Positions 26,173 through 35,519 of a DNA stretch of 64,000 nucleotides are shown here, piece by piece; the stretch's first letter is position 1; each line of letters begins with the position of its first letter. The stretch lies in contig OY764867.1 of NCBI GenBank assembly GCA_963668535.1, positions 744,001-808,000 on the forward strand, given 5' to 3'. This stretch comes from F22 sp963668535. Its GTDB lineage: Bacteria > Bacteroidota > Bacteroidia > Bacteroidales > Bacteroidaceae. Below the pieces are notes generated by a model. That model saw nothing but the letters and a program-made list of their open reading frames with translations, had not been told where the DNA came from and ran no database searches. Position numbers and translations under genes: made by a program.

Positions 26173-26679
26173 TTATCGAATCAAATCTGGAGGGCAGTCT
26201 TCAGGCATCACAACACGTCGCCATGTTTCATGGAACCAACAGTCTATCACATTGCCTTTCTCATCTTTTTCAATATAAAATTTAAGAGACAATAAATTAC
26301 CATCCTCACTCAAACTATATTCTATAAGATTATCACTATTATTTAGTACTGGATTATCCAATGTTTTAGTAATGTGTTCAACAAAGGCACTATCAGAAAC
26401 AACTTCCCAAGTTCCAAATCCTAAAATAATAGACTCATGAGGTGGCCTATTAACCAAATTAATCATCTGGCCTTCATTTGTCAGAATTTTAAAACTATGC
26501 CCAGAGCGCAAGTCGCCTTTGCTATTTGGTGTTTCAGAGACATAAAAACACATTTGCCAAATTCCAACAAGCGGATTGGCGTCATTTTTAGGGAAACCAA
26601 TATTTTGAGCAGTAGTCCACATTGTACTTGCCACCATCATAAAAGCAGCAAGAGTCATTAGTAAGCGTTTCATAGGCAT
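26173..26679 (-). CDS. Secreted DUF4488-like protein of unknown function
   Basis: 168 residues with a signal peptide (basic start, then Leu/Ala/Met-rich core, cleavage near TTAQ at about 25). The mature part begins NPLVGIWQMCFYV, a lipocalin-like opening, and has a GFGTWEVVSDSAFVEHI segment, as in the DUF4488 family of Bacteroidales. A periplasmic beta-barrel-like fold is inferred. No catalytic motif. Start codon could also be the ATG two codons downstream (MKRLLM). Single gene with its own promoter and terminator. Confidence 0.75.
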   Translation of the reverse strand: MPMKRLLMTLAAFMMVASTMWTTAQNIGFPKNDANPLVGIWQMCFYVSETPNSKGDLRSGHSFKILTNEGQMINLVNRPPHESIILGFGTWEVVSDSAFVEHITKTLDNPVLNNSDNLIEYSLSEDGNLLSLKFYIEKDEKGNVIDCWFHETWRRVVMPEDCPPDLIR

Positions 26680-26744
26680 TCTTTTGAGGGTTATACATTA
26701 GGGTTAAGTGAGTGGTTCATCTGTTTTTAGTCCACTATATAGGC

Positions 26745-26752
26745 CAAAGATA
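26745..26752 (-). promoter_or_regulatory. -7 element of the DUF4488 gene
   Basis: TATCTTTG on the minus strand, predicted start near 26741, leader about 60 nt; no clear -33 box. Confidence 0.5.
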
Positions 26753-26985
26753 ATTATTTATTTTTAAACTTCCTAATAATTGATTCACTTTTTAAGGCAC
26801 TTAGTATAGCACACATATTCTATTGTATTTCAGACTGCTTTAGACTATAGCTAAAAAACAGTTCATGATATATTTTAGATATTTGAACAATAAAAAGATG
26901 AGGATATGCTAAACTAGAAGCTTAACATATCCTCATACTGATCAAATACACAGTCAAAATAAAATTAGTCTGTCATAGACATTTT
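26753..26985. other. Intergenic region between DUF4488 gene and glgP
   Basis: Very AT-rich. Apart from the glgP terminator at 26898-26936 I see no gene, repeat or structured RNA here. Confidence 0.6.
26898..26936 (-). terminator. Terminator of the glycogen operon
   Basis: ATGAGGATATG (26898-26908) and CATATCCTCAT (26926-26936) form a perfect stem, extended by TAA/TTA; T-rich sequence follows on the minus strand. Confidence 0.85.
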
Positions 26986-29547
26986 TTAGAACCAACGCAC
27001 AAAATTAAAGTCTTGACGATGTGGCAAATCTGCATGCTTAGGATACATACGGAAAGCAAACTTAAATTGTCCAGCTTCATTAATAACTTTATCCGTTGCA
27101 AAAGTATATCTCGCACCTTCTTTCTTGACAACTTGTAGCTCTACTGCAGCATACAAGTGCTCCTTGCCGTCTCCACCAATATGTGTAGTAACAAGCTCTA
27201 CACCAATAGCATCTGTTAATCCTTTTTCGTCAATGACAACTTCAATAGGATAATCATTACCTGCAGTTACAGCATTCTTTTGGAATGTATCATAGATGTT
27301 TGTTGAAACAATTTCAACACTATCCCACTTAGCTGATACTTCTTCCTTCCAAGCTGCAATAGCTTTAGCTTTTGCATTGTTTCTTGCAGCAAGCGTTTCG
27401 AAACGACTCGCTTGCTGATTGTAAAACTTATCATAATAGTCGTCCAACTGACGCTTCATCGTATAGTGAGGAGCTATTTCGTGCATAGATTTTTTCATCG
27501 TTGCTACCCATCCAGTAGGAACTCCCTTTGAGTTGCGCGCATAATACAATGGAAGAATCTCATTTTCAAGAATACTATAGATAGTAGCAGCATCCAGTTG
27601 ATCTTGGTGTTCTTGATTTTCATAGGTACGCTTGTCGGTCAATGCCCAACCAGCACCTTCACGATATCCTTCTAACCACCATCCATCAAGCACAGAGAAG
27701 TTAACAACACCATTCATCAATGCCTTTTCACCTGATGTACCCGATGCTTCCAAAGGACGAGTTGGTGTATTCAACCAGATATCAACACCTGTAATCAAAC
27801 GGCGCGCCAATTTCATATCATAATTTTCCAAGAAAATAATTTTACCCAAGAATTCAGGGCGACGTGAAATCTCAATAATACGCTTAATCAAACCTTGACC
27901 AGCTCCATCATGAGGGTGAGCCTTACCAGTAAACAAGAATTGTACTGGATAATCTGGATTATTAACAATCTTAGCAAGACGATCCAGATCCGTAAACAAC
28001 AAGTGTGCGCGTTTATATGTAGCAAATCGACGTCCAAAACCAATCAACAAAGCGTTTGGATTGATTTTATCCAGTACAGACATAATACGAGAAGGATCCC
28101 CTTGATTTTTCAACCATGTATTACGGAACTCATCACGAATATATTTGACAAGCTTATTCTTTAATGTTACACGAGTTTCCCAAATTTCTTCGTCACGTAC
28201 ACTTTTAATAGCCTTCCAGATATCTTCATTACTCTGATCATTGATAAATTGTTCATCAAAATGACGATCGTACAACGCACGCCATTCAGAAGCACACCAT
28301 GTTGGGAAGTGCACCCCATTTGTTACATAGTTGACATGCAATTCTTCAGGGAAATATCCTGGCCAAATAGGGGCAAACATCTCTTGAGAAACTTTACCAT
28401 GCAACCAACTTACCCCATTTACTTCTTGTGATGTGTTGCAAGCAAATGTAGACATACAGAAACGTTCACCTTTATCATCTGGATGGATACGACCTAAACC
28501 AATAAACTCATCCCACGTGATGCCTAGTGTTTCTGGATAGCCACCCATATATTTTCCAAACAAGGCTTCATCAAAGTAATCATGACCAGCTGGAACTGGA
28601 GTATGCACAGTATAAAGAGAAGAGGCACGTACTAGTTCAAGTGCTTCTTGGAAGTTCAAACCAGATGCTACATAATCTTTCAAACGTTCTACATTGATCA
28701 AAGCAGCATGGCCTTCGTTACAATGATATACATCTTTCTTGATGCCCAAAGCTTTCAAAGTCAACATACCACCGATACCAAGTAGAATTTCTTGTTTCAA
28801 ACGATTTTCCCAATCACCACCATATAATTGATGTGTAATAGGACGGTCAAATTCACTATTCATATCGTTATCTGTATCCAAAAGATACAAAGATATACGG
28901 CCTACATTAACCTTCCAAACATTGGCATATACCTGATAGTTTATATACGGTACAGCAACCACAAGTGGATTACCATCTTTATCCTGTACTCGCTCTATTG
29001 GTAAACTATTGAAGACTTGCGCCTCATAATTAGCCAACTGTTGACCATCCATAGACAAAGCTTGATTAAAGTACCCATAACGGTACAAGAATCCAACTGC
29101 ACACATATCGACATTGCTATCAGAAGCTTCTTTTAAGTAGTCACCAGCCAACACGCCAAGACCACCAGAATAAATCTTCAAGACATGCGACAACCCGTAT
29201 TCCATACAGAAATAAGCTACAGATGCACGGTCAGCATCTGGCTTAACATCGACATATGCACGAAAACTTTCATATACATTTTTGATGCGCTTCTTCATGA
29301 TTTTATCTTCAGCAAGCGCTTCCAATTTACTTACATTCATGCGTTCCAAAAGCGCTACAGGATTACCATTTACGGTTTCCCAAAGCTCTGGATCTAAATC
29401 TTGAAACAAATCTGTTGCTTCACTGTTCCACACCCACCAAAGATTATGTGCGATTTCAGCAAGTGGCTGAAGCGCTTCAGGGATATGGGATTGTACAATA
29501 AGTTCCCTCCAAGCTGGAGCACTTACATTGCTAACCTTGATTTTCAT
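26986..29547 (-). CDS. glgP: Alpha-glucan (glycogen) phosphorylase, GT35
   Basis: 853 residues, the length of the TIGR02094-type alpha-glucan phosphorylases. N-terminal extension (residues 1-100), then catalytic core with AYFCMEYGLSHVLKIYSGGLGVLAGD near 109-134, HCNEGHAAL, and the C-terminal EASGTSGEKALMNGVVNFSVLDG region that lines the active site; the PLP-lysine is expected in the GEKALMNG-adjacent segment. Role: releases glucose-1-phosphate from glycogen using phosphate. It follows the glycogen synthase gene by 59 bp on the same strand, so storage and mobilisation enzymes share a transcript. Confidence 0.95.
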   Translation of the reverse strand: MKIKVSNVSAPAWRELIVQSHIPEALQPLAEIAHNLWWVWNSEATDLFQDLDPELWETVNGNPVALLERMNVSKLEALAEDKIMKKRIKNVYESFRAYVDVKPDADRASVAYFCMEYGLSHVLKIYSGGLGVLAGDYLKEASDSNVDMCAVGFLYRYGYFNQALSMDGQQLANYEAQVFNSLPIERVQDKDGNPLVVAVPYINYQVYANVWKVNVGRISLYLLDTDNDMNSEFDRPITHQLYGGDWENRLKQEILLGIGGMLTLKALGIKKDVYHCNEGHAALINVERLKDYVASGLNFQEALELVRASSLYTVHTPVPAGHDYFDEALFGKYMGGYPETLGITWDEFIGLGRIHPDDKGERFCMSTFACNTSQEVNGVSWLHGKVSQEMFAPIWPGYFPEELHVNYVTNGVHFPTWCASEWRALYDRHFDEQFINDQSNEDIWKAIKSVRDEEIWETRVTLKNKLVKYIRDEFRNTWLKNQGDPSRIMSVLDKINPNALLIGFGRRFATYKRAHLLFTDLDRLAKIVNNPDYPVQFLFTGKAHPHDGAGQGLIKRIIEISRRPEFLGKIIFLENYDMKLARRLITGVDIWLNTPTRPLEASGTSGEKALMNGVVNFSVLDGWWLEGYREGAGWALTDKRTYENQEHQDQLDAATIYSILENEILPLYYARNSKGVPTGWVATMKKSMHEIAPHYTMKRQLDDYYDKFYNQQASRFETLAARNNAKAKAIAAWKEEVSAKWDSVEIVSTNIYDTFQKNAVTAGNDYPIEVVIDEKGLTDAIGVELVTTHIGGDGKEHLYAAVELQVVKKEGARYTFATDKVINEAGQFKFAFRMYPKHADLPHRQDFNFVRWF

Positions 29548-29606
29548 ACTTGTCTTTTATTAAGTTCAGGATTATTTATTTGTATCATCTATTAATCTAA
29601 AAAGAA

Positions 29607-31268
29607 TCACCTTTGTGCATTTCTAGCTTGTGCACGACGCAAGGCTATATCATAGGCCTCATAGTAATATTGAATAAAATGCTTCCATAATGCTTGCTCA
29701 GCTATTTCTGCAGCATTCTTCCTAGCAGTATTAACTTGCGTTTTAGTCATTTGGCAGAAATCTATAATATTCTCACGGATTTCATCTGCAACAGCGGATC
29801 CATTGTAATCGGTACGTTCCAAAACGGCAACACCATCAATAAGACTACCTTTTACAATATCCTTATGTGCCACCCACAAACCAAAACCAGCTTTGTCTGT
29901 AGTAATCGTAGGCACCTTAAACGCTACACTTTCTAACGGTGTATATCCCCAAGGTTCGTAATAAGAAGCATAAACAGTCAAATCATGACCTATCAACAAG
30001 TCATAATACTCTTTATGCATTATTCCATCATCTCCTTGCAGATAGCATGGTACAAATACCACCTTGACCTTATCTTCTGGACGATTATGCATATCCAAAC
30101 ATTTTAAGCCATCAAGCACTTGATCATGCGTCATATTATGCAACCAATGAGTTACGAATGGTACTTCTAAAGGTTCAGTATAATTCCCCCCTTCTTCCAG
30201 ACGTTTCTTCAAATCGTCACGTGGGTCACCCACCCAAGCAGGGACATAAATAAATGCAAGCACATTGCATTGCAAGTTTTTATCTCGATTTAACCTCTTC
30301 AAACTTTCAAGATACACCCCTAAGCCCTTGTTACGATACTCATAGCGCCCACTAGTGCCGACTATCAACGTCTCGGGGCCCAAATCTGTACCAAGTAGTT
30401 TATTGGCCACATTCAACATCGTGTCACGTGCTTCTTTACGTTTACGAGTAAACATGGATTTTTTAGGGACAAAGTCATCTTCAAAACCATTCATCAAGAT
30501 CACATCCGCAGGACGTTCCAACAACTCTTGACACTCACGATTCGTGATCTCACTCACTGTTGTAAAGCAATCAACACTGTGTGTTGCTTGCTTTTCCACA
30601 GAATGCTTAGCTACCATATTCAGCTCTTGCGCCATTTGGTCACCATTATAAGCAAAAAGATAATCGTAAAGAGGTTTATGATTTCCAGCAATACTACGTC
30701 CTATTGATGTAGCATGTGTAGTGAACACTGTAGCGATTTCAGGCACCCACTCTTTTATAAAGATAGTGGACATCCCAGTTTGCCACTCATGCGCTTGATA
30801 CACCACTTTATCAACTGGTGTCATTTGAAATTTGTAGATACTTGTAACAACTCTAGCTGCTGCATAAGCAAACATACAACATTCGTCGTAATCACCGTAA
30901 GCGTTTAATGAATCCACCTTGCCTAATTCCCACGCACGAGCATATATATCATTCTTTTGGTGAAAAAACGGCAAGAAATCAACCAATATAGCTATCGGTT
31001 TCCCTGGCACATTCCAACGGCCTACACGCACCTTCAGTCCATCATGCAGGGCCTGTATTCTCCATTCCACTAGTACATCATCACAAGATATAAACAAAGG
31101 ATTTTCTTTCATTTCCCACACATCAGGCCCAATAAAAAATAATTTATCAGGAAATGCTTTTTGAAGTGTATTAGCTCGTGTTGATAGGACAGTATATATT
31201 CCACCTACTTTATTACAGACCTCCCAGCTTGACTCGAAGATATAATCGGGGGTAATCAGTTCTTTCAT
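29607..31268 (-). CDS. Eukaryotic-type glycogen synthase, GT3
   Basis: 553 residues. Starts with the GT3 signature FESSWEVCNKVGGIYTVLSTRA (key: ESSWEVCNKVGGIYTV near 12-27), has FTTHATSIGRSIAG, and the C-terminal donor-site segment YEPWGYTPLES near 440-450. This resembles yeast and animal glycogen synthase (UDP-glucose-using family GT3) rather than bacterial GlgA (GT5, ADP-glucose). GT3 synthases are known in Bacteroidota. Donor specificity is inferred. First gene of the glycogen pair. Confidence 0.92.
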   Translation of the reverse strand: MKELITPDYIFESSWEVCNKVGGIYTVLSTRANTLQKAFPDKLFFIGPDVWEMKENPLFISCDDVLVEWRIQALHDGLKVRVGRWNVPGKPIAILVDFLPFFHQKNDIYARAWELGKVDSLNAYGDYDECCMFAYAAARVVTSIYKFQMTPVDKVVYQAHEWQTGMSTIFIKEWVPEIATVFTTHATSIGRSIAGNHKPLYDYLFAYNGDQMAQELNMVAKHSVEKQATHSVDCFTTVSEITNRECQELLERPADVILMNGFEDDFVPKKSMFTRKRKEARDTMLNVANKLLGTDLGPETLIVGTSGRYEYRNKGLGVYLESLKRLNRDKNLQCNVLAFIYVPAWVGDPRDDLKKRLEEGGNYTEPLEVPFVTHWLHNMTHDQVLDGLKCLDMHNRPEDKVKVVFVPCYLQGDDGIMHKEYYDLLIGHDLTVYASYYEPWGYTPLESVAFKVPTITTDKAGFGLWVAHKDIVKGSLIDGVAVLERTDYNGSAVADEIRENIIDFCQMTKTQVNTARKNAAEIAEQALWKHFIQYYYEAYDIALRRAQARNAQR

Positions 31269-31375
31269 GTTGTATAGTTTTATGTTATAATGCTCAATAA
31301 AGAAGGTGATTCTTCTTATTATTATTCTCTGATATAGAGAGATATACTACATGCGCATCATATGTACTACGGGGA

Positions 31376-31383
31376 CAAAAATA
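31376..31383 (-). promoter_or_regulatory. Possible -7 element of the glycogen operon
   Basis: TATTTTTG on the minus strand, predicted start near 31372 and a leader of about 104 nt; no clear -33 box. Confidence 0.4.
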
Positions 31384-31648
31384 AGAATAATATCGAATAT
31401 AATATGCTATAACAGGGAAAATCTAAAGCCTTTTTTCTTTGCAATCGTTTTCATTCCCTATTTAAAGGGGATAGATACAGAACAATTTTGGAAGGTTTGA
31501 CAGGGGTGTGACATTTTAATAAAATAAAGAAATACCGACAAAACATTACTGTTAAAAATAAAATCCTAGTCCCCTTATGTGATGCATTTCCACTTCTATA
31601 GCTATGTGTTTTCAAATACATAGTGATGATTTAAAGATAGTATACAAG
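31384..31648. other. Intergenic region upstream of the glycogen operon
   Basis: AT-rich, no supported ORF. It holds the 12-mer ACATTACTGTTA at 31543-31554, which recurs at 40491-40502. Nothing else stands out. Confidence 0.5.
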
Positions 31649-31677
31649 AAGGAGAATGCCCATTGGACATTCTCCTT
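31649..31677 (-). terminator. Terminator of the TonB-receptor gene at 31730-34879
   Basis: AAGGAGAATG (31649-31658) and CATTCTCCTT (31668-31677) form a perfect 10-bp stem with extra CC/GG pairing in the loop. Confidence 0.8.
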
Positions 31678-31729
31678 CAGTACGTTCTACAAGGTCTTGT
31701 TTAAAGCCCTATTTATACTATGTATATCA

Positions 31730-34700
31730 TTAGAAAGTATACTTCACACCAATTTGTGCGTGCCAACGAGAGCCTACGCTTTCAACACCTTCTATTTTCT
31801 TTATATCAGCAAAACTGTAGTGTCCATCTTTGCTAAGTGAGATAGGTGATACCGAGTAACCATTTGATGGCGTACCATAAACACCCCACTTTGGATTTAA
31901 CAAGTTACCAACATTCAAAATGTCAAAGTTGAACTGCAATGTGTGACGACGTTTTCCTGTGTTGATAAAGAAATCTTGAGCAAAGTGAAAATCAAAGTGA
32001 TGTTCAAAATCTTTTCTCATTGCATTACGTGGCACATACGATCCAACGTATCCATCCAGTTCAGCATTACGATCCAACCAAGCAAGATAATCGTTAGCTT
32101 CTGCTCCGAAAGCAGCTACAGCTTTATCACGAGTTGGCAAGTATAAAACATCATTGCCCCAACGACCATCATGATTTGCATCACTATAAGGTTCTACCAA
32201 AGAATAACGTCCACCATTATAACCTTGATAGAACAAGCTTACTTCTGTTGCAAAATTACCAAGATATTCCTTACGATAAGAGATATTAGCAATAATACGA
32301 TTGCGCACATCAAAATTAGACCAAGTAACTTCTTGAGAAGCATCATTATAATAATTGTAGTTATACTTCCAGCATGAATATGCTTGTGAAGATGCCCCAT
32401 CGTTGACTGAACGAGCTTGACCATATGTATAAGCCACCATTGCGTTTAGACCAAAATCAAAACTCTTTTCTAATTTAGCCGTTACATTATAATTATACCC
32501 TTTATTGGTATTAGAAAGAAGAATTACATCTGTAAAGTTATTATCCACTTTACTCCACATTGGACGATTGTCGCCAGAAGCAGCATTCTTAGTCCCATCT
32601 TGTGCATAATTGAGATTATTGTACAAAATGTTGTTGTATGTCTTTGAATACATAGCTTCTAAGGTACCTCGCACTCCAAATGGCAGTTGTTGTTCAACGG
32701 CAAAATTCGCACGAAGAGTTTGTGGAAATTTAAAGTCGTCATCAATAACATCGACTTCTGCTGTTGGAATAGCAGCGGTTGGATCAATCCATTGGTTATT
32801 GAGATCATAATTAACTTCAAACCCCTTAGCACGCGCTGCCGCAATTGCATCTTTACTGCTTAGTTTAGTATCTGCCATCCCCATACCTGTATTTGAGAAA
32901 GCATTAGAAATCCAAACAAATGGGATACGACCAGTAAACAGACCCACACCACCACGAAGCAATGTAGAATGGTCTTCATTAGCCCACCAACGGAAACCAA
33001 CACGTGGAGAAATAAGTGGAGTAGACGATGGAAGTTCACCAGTAGATACATGATGTTGAGCTGCCAAAGCGCTGTTATTAAATGTATCATTTGTCATTGG
33101 ATCATCAAAGAACAATGGTACATCTACACGTACACCATAAGTCAAACGGAAATTGTCATTTACACGCCATTCATCTTGACCATAAAAACCAATTTGACCT
33201 GCACCCCATTCTGGCATCCAACGATTAGTACCCGTAATATCCTCACGAGAATAGCGATAACGATAGTAAGAAGGATCATTATTCAAGAAATCAGCTAAAC
33301 TATTATAAGTATATGTACCACCTGCAAATGCAATAAACAGGTTAGCCATATTGAAGAACTCATTATGAGTACCAACAGTTACTTTATGATCACCTACAGA
33401 CCATGTAAAATTATCTTCAATAGTATAAATATCTTGATCTAACGCATTTGCAGCTGAATAGTTCTCTATACCAAAATTCAATGTGGGAGCATCCCCCCCC
33501 ATTGTATTTGTCAGCCCCTTTATTGTTACATTAGACAATGGAGACGCATTAGGATCACGGTGATCACGAACACGAGTGTACGTTGCACGGAAAATATTAT
33601 TCATTCCATTGTCAAAATTTGAGTTTAACTCTGCAACAAATTCATTTGTCTTGTTAACCATATTATAACCAGATGCTAAAAGCAAACCTGCAGTTTTACT
33701 AGAGGTAACACTTTTCATTTGCTCTGCATCAAGCATAGAGTAACGGAACATCAACTTATGTTGATCATTAATATTCCAATCCAAACGGGCTAAAAATTTC
33801 TCATTTTCTGTTGGTACATTGATTGCACCATACCCACCTGCATCGGTACCCCAATTTGTTTGAAGATAATTGATAACCTGATCGACCTCATTGGCATCTA
33901 AGGCAGACTCTCCTGTACCTATAACGTTACTCGACAAATATTTTTCTTTGTTCTTTTCATAATTGGCAAAGAAGAACAATTTATTTTTGATGATAGGACC
34001 ACCAACAGTAAACCCATACGTTTTAGTAGACTGATCGCCTAATTTTTTACGAGAGCCTGTGAAATCTTCACCGCGTTTACCTGGAGTCTTGCCATAAAAG
34101 TTTTCATTATTATAAAACATGTACGCAGAACCATGGAAATCATTTGTACCTGACTTAGTAATAGCATTGATACCACCACCTGTAAAGCCAGATTTACGTA
34201 CATCAAATGGGGCGATAACAACTTGCACTTCCTCAATAGCTTCCAAGGAAATTGGATTTGCGCCTGTTTGACCACCATTTGTACCTGTACCAGAAAGGCC
34301 AAACACATCATTTGATACAGCACCATCAACTTGGAATGAATTGTACTTATTATTTGCTCCTCCAAAAGAAGTACCACCACCAGTCGACATAGCTAATGGA
34401 TTGGTTTTTGTCACATCAAAAATAGAACGGCTTACAGAAGCTGTTTGTTGAATAGCCTTGCTATCGAAATTCTGTGCAGACCCCATACGGTTCATATTAA
34501 ACACAGAAGTCTTATCAGCTGTTACAACGACCTCACCAAGTTGTTGACTGTTTTCAGCCATCTTCACATCCAATTCGAATGTTTCACCTAGTTGAAGCGT
34601 AATCCCTTCAAATACCTGTGTACGAAAACCTACGTAAGATACAGTCACTTTATAAGGTCCACCTGCACGTAAACCTGTCAACATAAAGTTACCAGACACA

Positions 34701-34879
34701 TTAGTTACAGCACCGTAGTTTGTGCCCGTTGGAACATGTACAGCTTGAATAGTAGCCCCAATGATTTCTTCACCAGTTGTAGACTGTACTTTACCACGAA
34801 TAGCAGAGGTCGTGACCTGAGCCATAGCAGCTGTTGCGACTAAACACAACACCATCGCTAATGAAAGCAATCTTTTCAT
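31730..34879 (-). CDS. TonB-dependent receptor with N-terminal carboxypeptidase-regulatory-like domain (Oar-like)
   Basis: 1049 residues. Start at 34879 (MKRLLSL) is preferred to one 51 bp upstream because it opens a clean signal peptide (cut after AMAQ near 21). Then a CarboxypepD_reg-like beta domain (about 22-110: IRGKVQSTTGEEIIGATI), a plug (about 115-260, with GGGTSFGGANN and GGGINAITKSGTNDFHG) and a large barrel ending IGVKYTF. The GGINAITKSGTNxFHG segment is typical of Oar-type receptors. No SusD partner is adjacent, unlike the locus at 3-6011. Substrate unknown. Confidence 0.92.
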   Translation of the reverse strand: MKRLLSLAMVLCLVATAAMAQVTTSAIRGKVQSTTGEEIIGATIQAVHVPTGTNYGAVTNVSGNFMLTGLRAGGPYKVTVSYVGFRTQVFEGITLQLGETFELDVKMAENSQQLGEVVVTADKTSVFNMNRMGSAQNFDSKAIQQTASVSRSIFDVTKTNPLAMSTGGGTSFGGANNKYNSFQVDGAVSNDVFGLSGTGTNGGQTGANPISLEAIEEVQVVIAPFDVRKSGFTGGGINAITKSGTNDFHGSAYMFYNNENFYGKTPGKRGEDFTGSRKKLGDQSTKTYGFTVGGPIIKNKLFFFANYEKNKEKYLSSNVIGTGESALDANEVDQVINYLQTNWGTDAGGYGAINVPTENEKFLARLDWNINDQHKLMFRYSMLDAEQMKSVTSSKTAGLLLASGYNMVNKTNEFVAELNSNFDNGMNNIFRATYTRVRDHRDPNASPLSNVTIKGLTNTMGGDAPTLNFGIENYSAANALDQDIYTIEDNFTWSVGDHKVTVGTHNEFFNMANLFIAFAGGTYTYNSLADFLNNDPSYYRYRYSREDITGTNRWMPEWGAGQIGFYGQDEWRVNDNFRLTYGVRVDVPLFFDDPMTNDTFNNSALAAQHHVSTGELPSSTPLISPRVGFRWWANEDHSTLLRGGVGLFTGRIPFVWISNAFSNTGMGMADTKLSSKDAIAAARAKGFEVNYDLNNQWIDPTAAIPTAEVDVIDDDFKFPQTLRANFAVEQQLPFGVRGTLEAMYSKTYNNILYNNLNYAQDGTKNAASGDNRPMWSKVDNNFTDVILLSNTNKGYNYNVTAKLEKSFDFGLNAMVAYTYGQARSVNDGASSQAYSCWKYNYNYYNDASQEVTWSNFDVRNRIIANISYRKEYLGNFATEVSLFYQGYNGGRYSLVEPYSDANHDGRWGNDVLYLPTRDKAVAAFGAEANDYLAWLDRNAELDGYVGSYVPRNAMRKDFEHHFDFHFAQDFFINTGKRRHTLQFNFDILNVGNLLNPKWGVYGTPSNGYSVSPISLSKDGHYSFADIKKIEGVESVGSRWHAQIGVKYTF

Positions 34880-34960
34880 CGTTTGATAAGTTAATTGATA
34901 AATAAAATTAGTTTGCTCAAAAGACCTCAAAAGAGGCCAACATTTTTCTTTTTACGATTT

Positions 34961-34968
34961 CAAAGTTA
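34961..34968 (-). promoter_or_regulatory. -7 element of the Oar-like receptor gene
   Basis: TAACTTTG on the minus strand; predicted start near 34957, leader about 78 nt. Confidence 0.5.
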
Positions 34969-35239
34969 AGTAATGTACAACTAACCACCACTTTTATTGC
35001 TAAAAAATCATTCATTTGTCATGTAGTTTCATCAATACATAAACGTTTTGTAACAAAATTGTAACAAATACCAATTTTAAACACACATTACTAGTAGACA
35101 GTGTCGGAAAACTTGAATGTATACACATATTTTAATAACACATTTCTTTTTTAGTCGAATACATATTTCTCGCTGTCAGAAATCTCATATTTTATCCATT
35201 GGGAAATACACAAAAACTGGTCTATATATGTCATCTCAC
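34969..35239. other. AT-rich region upstream of the Oar-like receptor gene
   Basis: No supported ORF. Contains a near-repeat TTGTAACAAAATTGTAACAA at about 35048-35067 (TTGTAACAAA twice in tandem), which could be an operator. The palindromic array follows directly. Confidence 0.4.
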
Positions 35240-35344
35240 CGAGAAGTATATAAGAGCGAGACGAGAAGTATATAAGAGCGAGCTCTTATATACTTGCTAG
35301 GTAGGTTGTCAAGTATATAACAGCGCGCTCTTATATACTTGACA
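35240..35344. repeat. Five-copy 14-bp dyad repeat array
   Basis: The 14-mer AAGTATATAAGAGC occurs at 35244-35257 and 35266-35279, inverted at 35282-35295 and 35327-35340, and with one change (C for G) at 35311-35324. Copies two/three and four/five form 30-bp dyads with 2-nt centres, 45 bp apart; the first copy is 22 bp before the second. The fourth/fifth dyad extends to 18-bp arms (35307-35324 and 35327-35344). The array sits between the stop of the lipoprotein gene and the promoter of the Oar-like receptor gene. No known element is recognised. Confidence 0.85.
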
Positions 35345-35413
35345 GGAAATGGGCATTGAAGTATTCGGAACTAAGTATTAGTTATCTATGAAAGTACAGT
35401 AAAACGACAACAC

Positions 35414-35449
35414 AAAAAGGTGTATCTAGAAATCTAGATACACCTTTTT
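35414..35449 (-). terminator. Terminator of the receptor-lipoprotein operon
   Basis: Perfect 17-bp inverted repeat: arms 35414-35430 and 35433-35449 (core GGTGTATCTAGA / TCTAGATACACC) flanked by A5 and T5. Confidence 0.9.
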
Positions 35450-35519
35450 ACATAAAAGAAAATTTTATTTCTATACGTCATTGCGATAAAACGCACGACG
35501 CATGATAAGCACCTTATCG

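Noticed and set aside
31604..31840. 78-residue plus-strand ORF across the 31649-31677 hairpin
   Set aside because: It overlaps the end of the receptor gene and a terminator and shows no protein-like composition.
35240..35344. CRISPR array
   Set aside because: The repeat is only 14 bp, copies alternate in orientation, spacers are 2 to 15 bases and irregular, and there are no cas genes.
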